From contig NZ_CP011340.1 in assembly GCF_001278075.1 (NCBI RefSeq), positions 6,011,501-6,075,500 on the forward strand: 64,000 nt of DNA. The letters are read 5' to 3'. The translations under genes were made by a program, and so were the position numbers. This stretch comes from Streptomyces pristinaespiralis. GTDB lineage: Bacteria; Actinomycetota; Actinomycetes; Streptomycetales; Streptomycetaceae. This document shows, piece by piece, positions 34,623 through 43,749 of this stretch (its first letter is position 1; the number at the start of each line of letters is the position of its first letter). The notes beneath the pieces are model-generated. The model had not been told where the DNA came from. It ran no database searches and saw only the letters and a program-made list of their open reading frames with translations.

Positions 34623-37526
34623 TCATGATCCGTCCGCCGGATCCCTGAGGGCGGGGCGTGCGGCATCAAGAGGCGACTGCGCGTGCCGGTGGTAGGCGGA
34701 GTAGACGTCCCTGACCACCGCCGGGACGACCCGGCCCAGGGCCTTGATACTGAGCACGCTGCTTCTGGACATGGTCGACAGGGGCGACTCGTTGCGGTGC
34801 AGCAGCCTGGGAATGGTTCGTGCCAACTCCTCGGACAGGTCATGCCCTGCATCTGCGGATTGCGGGTCGGTGGGGTTCCAGGGGATCACCACCTTTACAT
34901 CCGGCCGGTGCAGCCTGTTGAGCGCCATGAGTTGCGCACGCAGCTGCGGCACCCGCACGGCCCACGGGTCGACCAGCACGATCAGCGGGCCTTGAGAAGG
35001 AGCGTCTTCCTCGGGACCCGCGAGCACCTCGTCGAACGGCACGGTGTCCACCTGCCGGTTGGATACGAAGACGATGGACGCCACGAGATCTGCCACGGCC
35101 CGCTGGGACACTGGGCGGAAGGGGTTCCAGGCGCCCCGTGTCGCCCCGTAGTAGAAGGGCGAGCGCCCTTCGGGCAGTTCCACGGCAGTGGGCGCCGCAA
35201 CCGCGAGCCGGAGATTGCCCGGCATGCCCCCGGGCCCGCCGAAGGCGCTGGGGACGCTGCGGTAGTCCACAGCACTGCCCGGGGGCAACTGGACGGTGTC
35301 GGCGACGATGACGATCCGTTTCGCCAGCTCGTAGACGGCCCGCTCGTACTCCTCGGCGAACAGCCGGAGCTTGATCAGCCCGTAGAGGCCGTCGGTGGCA
35401 TAGCGCTCGCCGAAGACCCGGTGGTCGATCTGAAGGCGTTCTGCCGGACCGGGAAGTATTTCCTGAGGTGTCGGCACCCACAGGGCGGGCACGATGGGCT
35501 CGACCGGCCTGCCGCTCCTGGCATGGTGGTAGACCGCCCGCTGGGCGAAGGCGTACCACTCCCTGCCGCACATCTCGCTGGCGAAGTAGCGGGGCGAGTA
35601 GAGCGGGACGAACGTCCGGCACGTGGCGAGGACTTCTCCCAGCCGCTCGGACCAGCCCTCGCCCGATCTGATCTCCCGGTCCATGAAACCCGCGGGGGCA
35701 CCGGCCGGAAGGTCGGTCATCGCCATCACATGGCCACACAGATCACGGAAGAGGCGCTCGACCCACATGTCGGGGTCGGCTCCCTCGGCGTAACGGGGGG
35801 TATGGGCGTAACTGAGAAAGAAGTACGGGCGGTGGTCGGACCTGTCGCCTCCGGTCTGGGCGGCGCGGAGTTGTGGGCGATCCGCCCAGGCGGCAGGTGC
35901 CGGTGGCGTCACCGGCGCAGGGGGCGACAGGTGATCTTCGGCATCCACGACGTCCGCTGGATCCGCCACCGACGTGGCCGGACCGTCGCCGGTCACTCCC
36001 AGAGCAGCCAGAGTGCGGGCCGAGAGGTCGGCGAAAGGGGCCGCTTCCGAGGAGATCGCGGCCCGACCCCCGGCAGCGGGAACCAACGCCGCGAAGTGCC
36101 CGGCGGCGGAGGTGTGGGCAGCGATGAAACGGCTCACCGCGTCCCGGGTACGCCGCGCGTCGCGGGCGCCGAGCCGTGCGGTCAGCCGTTCGCGTACCCC
36201 GTCCCTGAACCGCAGGAGGGGGCCGCTGCCGCCCGCTGGTCCTTCGCTGATCGAGAAGAGGCCACTGACCACGACTTCGGCGACATCGGCCGACGTCGCC
36301 TCGGGTACGAGTTCCTGCCGGATCAGGTGGATCAGCGCGGTGTTCAGACCGGGAAAGGGCGAACAGAGCACTGCGAGTCGCAGGGCCGGGGACGACGCGC
36401 TGTGGAGGAACGCCTCGACGAGCTGTCCGCCGTCCGGCGGAGCGCACCGTGGAGCCGGTGGTCGCGGAATGATGCCCGGTTCCGGGACCAGCACCGCTTG
36501 GCATCCTGCCGGATCCCCGCGCATGAGCATGCGCGTCCACCGGGCGACCGAGTGCGGTGACAGAGCCACCACCGGAACGGGCACCCATGTGTGTCGTCGA
36601 CCCCGGAGAGTGTCCGGCAGGGTGTCCAGCAACGGCGGCACAAGGTAGCGCAACCGGACGTTGGGCGAGCCCGCCGTGGGTGGTGGGGAGACCCTGACGG
36701 CCGGTAGATCGAGCCCTGACTGCCGCCAGATCTGGGGCGGCAGTGGGTTGACAAGCACTGTGGGCGTGACCGCCGAGCTGCGGCGTAGGAGGTCCCACAC
36801 CGCGTCGCCCCCCGACACGCAGTCGGAGACGACCAGCAGGAGCCGCCGGGAGTGCCCGGTGGTCGACGCGCCGTCCCGCCGGCGCCCGGGCGGCGGGCCC
36901 CCGGTGAGGGGCTCACCTCCTTTGCCGGAATCGATGCCGGCTGTGCGCAGGGTACGGAAGACACCTGACGTGGCGAGCACCTTGAGCAGCTCGTCGACGG
37001 TGGCGTCCCACACAGCCATCGTGGGCGACCGGTCGACCACGACCGTCAGGTCGAACCAGCGTTCCGGGCCGGGCCTGAACGCGGGAACGAGCTCACCGCT
37101 CCTCGCGTAGTCGGAGACGGTGGCATCGACGTCGAGCTGCTGGCTGCGACCGTTCCGCCATGGACGGCCCAACGGCCTGAGAGCAGAGGCGAGCTGCCTT
37201 GCGTCCGGGAGCGCGGAGGCTCTGGGCACGGTCACCTCGCGTGCCGCGAGTGTGGCCCCTTCCCCGTCCTCCGCCGACTGGTACACGGGGCGCCCTTCGC
37301 CGTCCCAGTCGGGCAGCCGTTCACGGAGGTCGTCGGACGTGGCCGGGTCGGCTCCGCCGCTCCCGCCGCCGGGCGCCGCACCCGCCCGCCGCGGCATGCG
37401 GGCGGACAGCCACAGCAGCTCGGCCAGCGACACGGCGTCCAGGTCCTCGCCCGCACCGTTCAGGGCGCCGATGACCGCTGTCAGCGCGTCGGACCCGGCG
37501 GCCCGTTCGCCGCCCTGGTCAGGCAC
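34623..37526 (-). CDS. SAV_2336-type vWA plus TIR-like (FxsC) effector protein
   Basis: 967 residues. The N-terminal part (about 1-480) is an SAV_2336-type region with a vWA-like fold: WFDLTVVVDRSPTMAVW (variant MIDAS D-x-S-x-T), LLLVVSDCVSGG and WRQSGLDLPAVRVSPPP. An acidic/Pro linker follows, then a TIR-like domain (about 566-700) with YFFLSYAH, EGWSERLGEVLATCRTFVPL and SPRYFASEMCGREWYAF, where the Glu after Cys-Gly-Arg is in the place of the TIR catalytic Glu. The C-terminus (FYYGATRGAWNPFRP, PLIVLVDPWAV) is as in FxsC. It overlaps the AAA gene by eight bases. Likely the vWA/effector arm of a vWA-MoxR-VMAP system. Confidence 0.82.
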   Translation of the reverse strand: MPDQGGERAAGSDALTAVIGALNGAGEDLDAVSLAELLWLSARMPRRAGAAPGGGSGGADPATSDDLRERLPDWDGEGRPVYQSAEDGEGATLAAREVTVPRASALPDARQLASALRPLGRPWRNGRSQQLDVDATVSDYARSGELVPAFRPGPERWFDLTVVVDRSPTMAVWDATVDELLKVLATSGVFRTLRTAGIDSGKGGEPLTGGPPPGRRRDGASTTGHSRRLLLVVSDCVSGGDAVWDLLRRSSAVTPTVLVNPLPPQIWRQSGLDLPAVRVSPPPTAGSPNVRLRYLVPPLLDTLPDTLRGRRHTWVPVPVVALSPHSVARWTRMLMRGDPAGCQAVLVPEPGIIPRPPAPRCAPPDGGQLVEAFLHSASSPALRLAVLCSPFPGLNTALIHLIRQELVPEATSADVAEVVVSGLFSISEGPAGGSGPLLRFRDGVRERLTARLGARDARRTRDAVSRFIAAHTSAAGHFAALVPAAGGRAAISSEAAPFADLSARTLAALGVTGDGPATSVADPADVVDAEDHLSPPAPVTPPAPAAWADRPQLRAAQTGGDRSDHRPYFFLSYAHTPRYAEGADPDMWVERLFRDLCGHVMAMTDLPAGAPAGFMDREIRSGEGWSERLGEVLATCRTFVPLYSPRYFASEMCGREWYAFAQRAVYHHARSGRPVEPIVPALWVPTPQEILPGPAERLQIDHRVFGERYATDGLYGLIKLRLFAEEYERAVYELAKRIVIVADTVQLPPGSAVDYRSVPSAFGGPGGMPGNLRLAVAAPTAVELPEGRSPFYYGATRGAWNPFRPVSQRAVADLVASIVFVSNRQVDTVPFDEVLAGPEEDAPSQGPLIVLVDPWAVRVPQLRAQLMALNRLHRPDVKVVIPWNPTDPQSADAGHDLSEELARTIPRLLHRNESPLSTMSRSSVLSIKALGRVVPAVVRDVYSAYHRHAQSPLDAARPALRDPADGS

Positions 37527-38469
37527 TTGAGAGATCCTTCATGAGAAGGTCGATGAGCCGGCTGTTCTCCTGGGGCGAGCCGGTGGTCCCCTTGAGCAGG
37601 TGGAGTGTGCCGAGCAACTGGTCGACGGCGACGTTCTCACCGGAGGCGACACGGCGTACGAAGTCATCGATCAACTCCGCCTCGGGCCCCGAGTCGCCGA
37701 CGTCCAACTGGAGGTGGCCCCGGACAACGGCGCGCATCAGGGCGGCTGTCGGCTTCGGCATGGTGAAACGCACACAGCGGCGCAGGAACGCCGCGGGGAG
37801 GTCCTGCTCCCCGTTGCTCGTCATCACGATGAACGGGAATTCGGTGCACTGCACGTGGCCCCTTCGCACGAGGTGGCGGGCATCGGTGTTCCACATGCGC
37901 ACCTGAGCCTCCTCCTGGGCCTCCCGCAGAAGTTCCGTGATGTGGAACTCCCCGCGCTCCAGGACATCCAGCAGGTCACCCGGGAGGTCGAGATCGGCCT
38001 TGTCGATCTCGTCGATGAGCAGGGCCCGGGGGCGCGGTGACGGAAGCAACGCGGTCCCCAACTGTCCGAGGGTGAGAAAGTCCGCGACGTCGTCCGCAGC
38101 GGCGACCTGGCCGGCTCTCGCCTTCTCCTGCTCGAGCCGGTGGGCATGGATGCGGCCCAGGGCGTCATAGCGGTACAGCGCGTCCGCGAGGGTGCTCCGC
38201 GAAGTGATGTGCCAGCGCAGCACGGGCCCGAGCGCGAGTTCGGCCGCCACCTGTTCGATGACGGTGGACTTGCCCGTGCCGGGGCCGCCGGTGATCAGCA
38301 GCGGTCGCCGCAGCGAAAGGGCGGCGTTCACGGCGTCGGTCAGACCTTGCGGGGGACGGAAGACCTCGGCCGGTGACGGCGTAGGAAAGGTGCGCCATGG
38401 CGGAGGAGTCGGCAGAGCCGCGTCCGCCCGCGGGATCCCGTCGCCTCGGTAGTAGTCGTCCCACATCAT
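37519..38469 (-). CDS. MoxR-type AAA ATPase
   Basis: 316 residues. Walker A GGPGTGKS (61-68), Walker B ALLIDEIDKAD (150-160), sensor FIVMTSNGEQDLPAAFLRRC with the arginine finger region just after, and the lid domain with NVAVDQLLGTLHLLKG. The 40-residue Pro-rich start is extra. MoxR ATPases remodel vWA partner proteins; here the partner is coded directly downstream. Two consecutive ATGs (38469, 38466) overlap the stop of the caspase-like gene, so the three proteins are made together. Confidence 0.88.
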   Translation of the reverse strand: MMWDDYYRGDGIPRADAALPTPPPWRTFPTPSPAEVFRPPQGLTDAVNAALSLRRPLLITGGPGTGKSTVIEQVAAELALGPVLRWHITSRSTLADALYRYDALGRIHAHRLEQEKARAGQVAAADDVADFLTLGQLGTALLPSPRPRALLIDEIDKADLDLPGDLLDVLERGEFHITELLREAQEEAQVRMWNTDARHLVRRGHVQCTEFPFIVMTSNGEQDLPAAFLRRCVRFTMPKPTAALMRAVVRGHLQLDVGDSGPEAELIDDFVRRVASGENVAVDQLLGTLHLLKGTTGSPQENSRLIDLLMKDLSSA

Positions 38470-40511
38470 GCAGTCCCCTCGTCGGCAGTCGGAGCCGGTG
38501 GCGGTGTCGAACGGAAGTGCCGGCAGAAGCGCAGCCAGTCCTGGTCGTCCCAGACGGCCCGGAGGTCGGCCAGGTCACCGGCCTCCTCCCCGCGCCAGCG
38601 GTTGCGATAGGCGCGGGTGAGCACTCCCGGCATGGCCCACCAGCTCGCTTCGAGACAGCCGTGGCGTTCCTTCGGGAACCCGCCCGCGGTGTGCGGCCAC
38701 AGCAGAACGGGGGTGTACGCGAGCAGCGTCTCCATGAGCCGCGCATCGGTGCCGGGGTGCTGGGTGAGGCCGATTCCCCGCGCGTAGCGACCGTTGCGCA
38801 GTTGGCTGCGCAGCGTCTGCGGATCGGCGAGCTCCTCGTGGGCCAGCCAGTCGACCGGGGCGCCGTCGCCGCATTCGGAGATCGTCTCCCAGCGCTCGGC
38901 GAGGGTGCCTTCGATGCTGCGCAGCACAGCGTCAGGGTTGAGTCGGTTGCTCCAGTGCAGCCGGACGTCGAAGCGGACACCGAGAAGAAGCGCGGCACCC
39001 GCCTCCTCGGGCCGCCATTCGAGCAGCAGGCTGCTGGGAATGGCGATGTCCAGCCGTTTCAAGGGCAGTTTCAGTGTTCGCGCATGTTCGTCGGCCCACA
39101 GCACCGCCCTCTCGACGGCGTCCTCCGCGCCTCGTCTGTCGGCGCTCCCGTTGGTGAACTGCTCGTGCTCCAGCAGCGCCCCGTCCATCAGAAGCCAGGC
39201 ATCGAGCGTCTCTGGCCACTCTCCGGCGAGGGAGGCGTGAAGGCTCACGACCAGACCCATCCGCTGACCGTCCGTGCGGGTAGCGGCGTGCCGGCGCGCA
39301 TCGTTGACCAGCGCCGGCGCCTCGATCCGTTGTCCCCAGTCCTCCAGGGCGGGGTCGTCGAGGCTCATTCCGCAGGCCTGGCCGAGCAGCGCGACGAAGC
39401 GCGCGATCGAGCGCAGGCCGTCGGTCTCGGACTCGGGGTGGTTGAAGGCGAGTTCGTCGATGATGCCGACGTCTGTGATGGACACGCTCGCACCCGGCAC
39501 CCGTCTGTCGGCGGCGAGCATGGTGTGCAGGGCGTGCCGCATGGCCTCGGTGGTGAGCTTGCCGCCGATCCAGCCGCGGATGAACGTCACGGTGTGAATG
39601 GCGATGATCGCCCCGTCCAGTGCGCGTACCGCGCGGTCCCTCTCTTCCGACGGGGCGCGGCCGAGTACGTCCTTCCGGCATTGAAGGACCGACTGCAGAC
39701 TTGCACCGGGAGTCGGAACGGGCACCGGGGGGTCGACCCGGCCGAGCGACTCGGTGAGTTCCTCGTGGGCGAGTGGTCCCGTGAGACCGCCCAGGAGGGC
39801 CATGCGGGCGCTCGCGTTACGGGCGATCCACAGCGGCTCGGACGCCGCCCCGGCATAGTCGAAAGCGGTGATGTTCTGCCCGACGAGTTCCCTGCGTAAG
39901 GCGTGGCCCAGGTCCGCAAGGGTCAGTTTTCTGCCCGCCGTGAGCAGGCCCCTCCTCAGGAGGGTGGTCAGGCCACGGGAGAAGGCCAGGTCGACAGCGG
40001 CCTGACTGAGCGAGGAACCCATCAGGAGGGACAGCCGGCTCTGCCCCAGCCGTGTACCGGCGGTAAGGTCCTGCGCCGCCGGGAGGGCGCCGGCGGCGTG
40101 ACAGGTGTCGATGATGCCGAGGACGCCCGGGATCCCCGGGTGGTCGAGGGCCCGCGTCAGGAGTTCGCTCACGTTCACCGAGCCGTGCCTGACGTCCTCG
40201 ACCGAGTCGGCCCCCATGAAGTGGAGCGTCGCCGCCTGGCCGGGTACGAAGCCGTGCCCGAGGAACGCCAGAACCAGTACCGCGCCGTGTTCGGCCGCGT
40301 ACGCCGCAGCCGTGTGCACCGTTGCGGTGATTTCGGCGCTGGTCAGACCGTCACCGGTGACAAGAGCGCTGCTGCCTGGGGGAAGGCCGGGGCGGCAGGC
40401 TCCGACCGAGACGTCGGACAGTACGGCGAACAGGTCGGCGGCGGCTTCTTCCAAGCGCGTCAGGCGCTCCATGGAGGCGCACTGCGGTGCGACGACGAGC
40501 ACATGCCGCAT
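38466..40511 (-). CDS. Caspase-like VMAP protein (vWA-MoxR-associated), TTA-containing
   Basis: 681 residues. Residues 1-200 are a caspase-like protease: His86 in LAFLGHGF and Cys137 in GIIDTCHAAGA form the dyad. Residues about 215-310 are a linker with an LGRVDPP segment and a helical middle; the rest is a VMAP-C-like domain with SIARFVALLGQACG, VSLHASLAGEWPETLDAWL, LLLEWRPEEAG and ETLLAYTPVLLWPH. In the vWA-MoxR-VMAP systems this protein links sensor and effector. Codon 205 (Leu, 39899-39897) is TTA, so full-length product should need the bldA tRNA. Start may also be ATG 40529, overlapping the hydrolase stop. Confidence 0.8.
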   Translation of the reverse strand: MRHVLVVAPQCASMERLTRLEEAAADLFAVLSDVSVGACRPGLPPGSSALVTGDGLTSAEITATVHTAAAYAAEHGAVLVLAFLGHGFVPGQAATLHFMGADSVEDVRHGSVNVSELLTRALDHPGIPGVLGIIDTCHAAGALPAAQDLTAGTRLGQSRLSLLMGSSLSQAAVDLAFSRGLTTLLRRGLLTAGRKLTLADLGHALRRELVGQNITAFDYAGAASEPLWIARNASARMALLGGLTGPLAHEELTESLGRVDPPVPVPTPGASLQSVLQCRKDVLGRAPSEERDRAVRALDGAIIAIHTVTFIRGWIGGKLTTEAMRHALHTMLAADRRVPGASVSITDVGIIDELAFNHPESETDGLRSIARFVALLGQACGMSLDDPALEDWGQRIEAPALVNDARRHAATRTDGQRMGLVVSLHASLAGEWPETLDAWLLMDGALLEHEQFTNGSADRRGAEDAVERAVLWADEHARTLKLPLKRLDIAIPSSLLLEWRPEEAGAALLLGVRFDVRLHWSNRLNPDAVLRSIEGTLAERWETISECGDGAPVDWLAHEELADPQTLRSQLRNGRYARGIGLTQHPGTDARLMETLLAYTPVLLWPHTAGGFPKERHGCLEASWWAMPGVLTRAYRNRWRGEEAGDLADLRAVWDDQDWLRFCRHFRSTPPPAPTADEGTA

Positions 40512-40518
40512 GCTTGGT

Positions 40519-41499
40519 CTACTGCGCATCTGCCGTTCCGTGCGGCAGGGTCGCGGTTTCGGCCAGTGCCTCGGCGACCGGCCCGGCAACGCTCGCCCGG
40601 GCCAGGTACGTCTCCGCGGAGTGGACCCACACGCCGTCGGAATCCACCCGGCGGCTCTCCGGCAGCACGCCCGAGGAGTTCGCGGCCATGTCCCTCTCCA
40701 GATGGGGGCGGACGGCGAAGATGTCGTCACGGTCCCAGTAGTTCCTCCATCGGAGCACTCCTTCGGGCACGCGGGGAGGCTGAGGGGCAAGCCGCGGCCA
40801 TACGACGGACCGCATGGCGATCGGTGAACCGAGGGTGACGAACAGAGGTGTGGCCGAGGGCAGTTCGTGCAGCGCTTCCAAGGTGACGATCGAGCCCAGC
40901 GAGTGCGCGACCACCACCGCCGGTCCCTCGCCGATGGCTGCCAGGACGCGCGCGCGGATGCGGTGGTCGAGACCGGAACCCGCCGCATCCGCTTCGCCAC
41001 GGGCCAGGTATCTGGCCACCTGCCCGAGTTCGCGGACCATCAGCTTGGGAGTGATCCACTGGGCTGCAGCCCCCCACGGCCTGAGAGCGAGCACCGTGGT
41101 CGCCACGTTGAGCGCCCGGCGCACCACGTCGAGACCGCCCTGGCTCTGGTCTCTCGGCTGCGCCTGTGCCCGCGCGCCCGCCAGGAGACGGCGGCCGGCT
41201 TCTCCGTCCTCCTCGGCCATCAGCCCGTCGACCCAGGCGAGGAGGAGATCCGAAAGGATCTCGGCCTCGGCCTCCCCGGGCGCCACATCGCCTTCGCCCT
41301 GCGCCTGGCTGCGGCGGAAGAGATCGTCGTAGTGCGCGAAAACGCACTCGACGCCGCCGTCGGCGGACAGCGAGCCGGCGAGGGCCGAATGTCCGGCGGC
41401 GCGCATGCCGGAGGCCAGTGCCGTCGTCCAGGCCGCCAACTCGCGGACGGGGTCGCGGGGGCGGCCTATCCCGTGGATGAAGACGAGTCGTGGTCGCAT
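40519..41499 (-). CDS. Alpha/beta-hydrolase (PGAP1/lipase-like) of the VMAP operon
   Basis: 326 residues, cytoplasmic (no signal). It opens RLVFIHGIGRPRDPVRELAAW with the HG oxyanion motif; the nucleophile Ser200 is in VVVAHSLGSIVTLEAL; a later DIFAVRPHLERDM and VWVHSAETYLA carry the likely acid and His. The fold is that of lipase/acyltransferase hydrolases, so it could cut membrane lipids as an effector, which is inference. It is the first clear gene of the four-gene operon and is only seven bases from the caspase-like gene. Confidence 0.83.
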   Translation of the reverse strand: MRPRLVFIHGIGRPRDPVRELAAWTTALASGMRAAGHSALAGSLSADGGVECVFAHYDDLFRRSQAQGEGDVAPGEAEAEILSDLLLAWVDGLMAEEDGEAGRRLLAGARAQAQPRDQSQGGLDVVRRALNVATTVLALRPWGAAAQWITPKLMVRELGQVARYLARGEADAAGSGLDHRIRARVLAAIGEGPAVVVAHSLGSIVTLEALHELPSATPLFVTLGSPIAMRSVVWPRLAPQPPRVPEGVLRWRNYWDRDDIFAVRPHLERDMAANSSGVLPESRRVDSDGVWVHSAETYLARASVAGPVAEALAETATLPHGTADAQ

Positions 41500-41528
41500 G
41501 AGCCGCTCTCCCCGTGTCGACTGCGTGC

Positions 41529-41801
41529 TCAGCAGGCTAGCAACGAGCCGTCAGCTCCGGCAGGTGATCGCACAGGCGGCGCGCACGCCGCCGCCGTACC
41601 GCCGCGCCGCAGAGCCGTACCGAACCACGCCTCGGCGAGCGACCGGGGCGTGCTCGCGTCGCGGACGCGCAACTCCCCGATGGACCAGGGCCGGTTGCTG
41701 TACACGTGCAGCGGTGTGTACGCCATCAGCACAGCCGGGTCGAAGTCGCGGCCGCACGCCGTGAGGAGCCGGCGCAGCGTCGGAACAGGGCAAGTTGTCA
41801 C
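41529..41801 (-). CDS. Small hypothetical ORF upstream of the VMAP operon
   Basis: 90 residues from GTG at 41801, 29 bases before the hydrolase gene on the same strand. It reads LRRLLTACGRDFDPAVLMAYTP and WSIGELRVRDASTPRSLAEAW, and only the last 25 residues look like noise. VLMAYTPLHVY resembles LLAYTPVLLW in the C-terminal domain of the caspase-like protein, so it may be a displaced fragment of a VMAP-type domain. No ribosome-binding site is clear. Low certainty that it is made. Confidence 0.4.
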   Translation of the reverse strand: MTTCPVPTLRRLLTACGRDFDPAVLMAYTPLHVYSNRPWSIGELRVRDASTPRSLAEAWFGTALRRGGTAAACAPPVRSPAGADGSLLAC

Positions 41802-41847
41802 GGACCGGCTTGACCCTCACGTCGCGTGAGGCCGGAGGGTGGCGTGC

Positions 41848-42384
41848 ATGAGCGACTACTACAACGCGTTCGAGATGAGTCCCGTGCCCGCTCCCGGCCC
41901 GGACGCGGTTCCGCCGGAGCTGTTCCGTGGCATCTACGGAATGCCGGCGTTCGTGACGATCCCCACGAGCGATCTGGCGGAATCGGTGGACTTCTGGGTC
42001 CGGGGCCTCGGGTTCTTCGAGCTGTTCACCATTCCCGGCAGGCTGGTGCATCTGCGCCGGTGGGCGTTCCAGGACGTGCTCCTCGTCCCGGCGGAGAGCG
42101 TGCCGGAGCAGCCGCCGGCCATCAGCGTCAGTTTCTCGTGCGTGCTCGGCCAGGTCGATTCCCTGGTCGAGGCCTGCCGTGCCGTGCGCCCGGACTCGGT
42201 CGACGGCCCCCGCGACACCCCCTGGAACACCCGCGATGTGGCGGTGACCACCCCCGAGAACGCACGGATCGTCTTCACCGCGGCGAAGCCCTTCGATCCG
42301 GACAGTCAGGAGGCGAAGAACCTTGCGGCCATCGGCATCACCCCACCGGACCTCGAGCGCGACGACAATGTGGAGCATGCCTGA
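41848..42384 (+). CDS. VOC/glyoxalase-bleomycin resistance family protein
   Basis: 178 residues. After a 30-residue polar lead, the vicinal-oxygen-chelate fold is seen in FVTIPTSDLAESVDFWVRGL and GRLVHLRRWAFQDVLLVPAE, then a second half with VSFSCVLGQVDSLVEACRA and DVAVTTPENARIVFT. The metal/substrate role is unknown: such proteins bind or modify small molecules. ATG at 41848 has GGAGG nine bases upstream. Its end overlaps the MerR start, so the MerR protein probably regulates this unit. Confidence 0.83.
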   Translation: MSDYYNAFEMSPVPAPGPDAVPPELFRGIYGMPAFVTIPTSDLAESVDFWVRGLGFFELFTIPGRLVHLRRWAFQDVLLVPAESVPEQPPAISVSFSCVLGQVDSLVEACRAVRPDSVDGPRDTPWNTRDVAVTTPENARIVFTAAKPFDPDSQEAKNLAAIGITPPDLERDDNVEHA

Positions 42385-43180
42385 CACCACCGACGCCGAC
42401 GGCCTGACCGTCGGTCAGGTCTCGGCGCGTGTGGGCGTGACGGTCCGCGCGCTGCACCACTGGGACGAGATCGGTCTGGCGCGACCGTCGCTGCGCACCG
42501 CTGTCGGATACCGGCTCTACACCGCCGGTGATCTGGAACGCCTGCACCGCATCGTCGTCTACCGCGAGCTCGGTCTCGGCCTGGACAGGATCGGGGCCGT
42601 CCTCGACGACCCGGCCGCGGACGTGCCCGGCGCACTGCGCGCACAGCGCGAACAGGTCACCGAACGGATCGACCGCCTCCAGCAGCTCGGCGCCGGGCTG
42701 GACCGGATGATCGACGCCCACGAGCGCGGCCTGCTGCTGACCGCCGAGCAGCAGGCCGCGATGTTCGGCCCCCGGTGGAACCCGGACTGGCCCGCCCAGG
42801 CCCGTCGGCGCTACGGAGACACGAAGCAATGGCAGCAGTACGCCGAACGCTCGGCCGCTCGCGGTCCTGAGGAATGGCAGGTCGTCGCCGACGAGGTCGC
42901 CGACCTCGACCGCGCGCTCGGGGACGCGATGGACACCGGCGTCGAACCCGGTAGTCCGGAGGCGCACCGACTCGTCGAGCGGCACCGCGAAGTCTTCGCT
43001 TCGTACTTCCCCCTCACCCGGCAGATGCAGGTCTGTCTCGCCCGCAGGTACGAGGCCGATCCGGGATTCGCCGCCCACTACGACGGCATCCGCACCGGCC
43101 TGGCCGCGTGGTTCCGCCGGATCGTCGACGCCGACGCGCGCGCCCACGGCATCGACCCCGACACCGCGACCTGGCAGTGA
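42377..43180 (+). CDS. MerR family regulator with TipAS-type drug-sensing domain
   Basis: 267 residues. The MerR DNA-binding domain begins GLTVGQVSARVGVTVRALHHWDEIGL with GYRLYTAGDLERL, then the coiled dimer helix. The C-terminal half (about 125-267), with WPAQARRRYGDTKQWQQYAER and a final AAHYDGIRTGLAAWFRRI, is a TipAS domain, which in TipAL binds thiopeptides. ATG at 42377 lies within the VOC gene end; an ATG three codons earlier is equally possible. Together with the VOC gene it looks like a drug-response cassette. Confidence 0.87.
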   Translation: MPDTTDADGLTVGQVSARVGVTVRALHHWDEIGLARPSLRTAVGYRLYTAGDLERLHRIVVYRELGLGLDRIGAVLDDPAADVPGALRAQREQVTERIDRLQQLGAGLDRMIDAHERGLLLTAEQQAAMFGPRWNPDWPAQARRRYGDTKQWQQYAERSAARGPEEWQVVADEVADLDRALGDAMDTGVEPGSPEAHRLVERHREVFASYFPLTRQMQVCLARRYEADPGFAAHYDGIRTGLAAWFRRIVDADARAHGIDPDTATWQ

Positions 43181-43308
43181 AGCCCGCGTCCGGAACCTGC
43201 CGCTTCCCACACCGCCTCAGGCCCCGCAGACCTGGCGGCTGTTCCTGCCCGAGCCGCTCCGGCGGGCCGGCCCCGAAGCGCGACGCTCCCTCCGGTCACG
43301 AGGACCCG

Positions 43309-43749
43309 TCAGCCACGGCTCCGGGCGGCGGCGTGCCGGTCGTCCCTGCGGCGACCGAGCCCGGGGATCAGCACGGCTCCCACGACGACATGCATCAGGC
43401 CGAGCCACAGGCGGGTGGAGGTGCTGATGGCCGGGTCCGTCAGCGGCAGGCACGACAGCGCCAGCACCAGCACGGCCGCCACGGCCCAGATCGTCCGGCC
43501 CCGCCGCGGTGCGAACCGGTCCAGGAGACCGCGCAGACCCCAGCCCGCCAGTGCGGACAGGACGCCGGCGATCAGGATCTGCGGAGCGCCGAGCTCCACC
43601 GCGCCCCGCGGCGTGAACACCTCCAGCCTCGCGCCGAGCAGTGGGTCGGCCACCAGCCATACCAGCAGTGGAGCCATGGCCGCGGCCACCACGACAGGGA
43701 CCGCCGCCGACCGCTCACGCCGGACGGAAACCTCAGGGGCGATGGTCAT
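43309..43749 (-). CDS. DUF6069-like four-span membrane protein
   Basis: 146 residues with four hydrophobic helices (VPVVVAAAMAPLLVWLV; ILIAGVLSALAGWGLRGLL; IWAVAAVLVLALSCLPL; LWLGLMHVVVGAVLIPGL) and a basic tail. Short loops with DPAISTSTRLWL match a common streptomycete membrane family of unknown function. It is divergent from the MFS exporter, with an operator-like repeat in between. Confidence 0.8.
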   Translation of the reverse strand: MTIAPEVSVRRERSAAVPVVVAAAMAPLLVWLVADPLLGARLEVFTPRGAVELGAPQILIAGVLSALAGWGLRGLLDRFAPRRGRTIWAVAAVLVLALSCLPLTDPAISTSTRLWLGLMHVVVGAVLIPGLGRRRDDRHAAARSRG

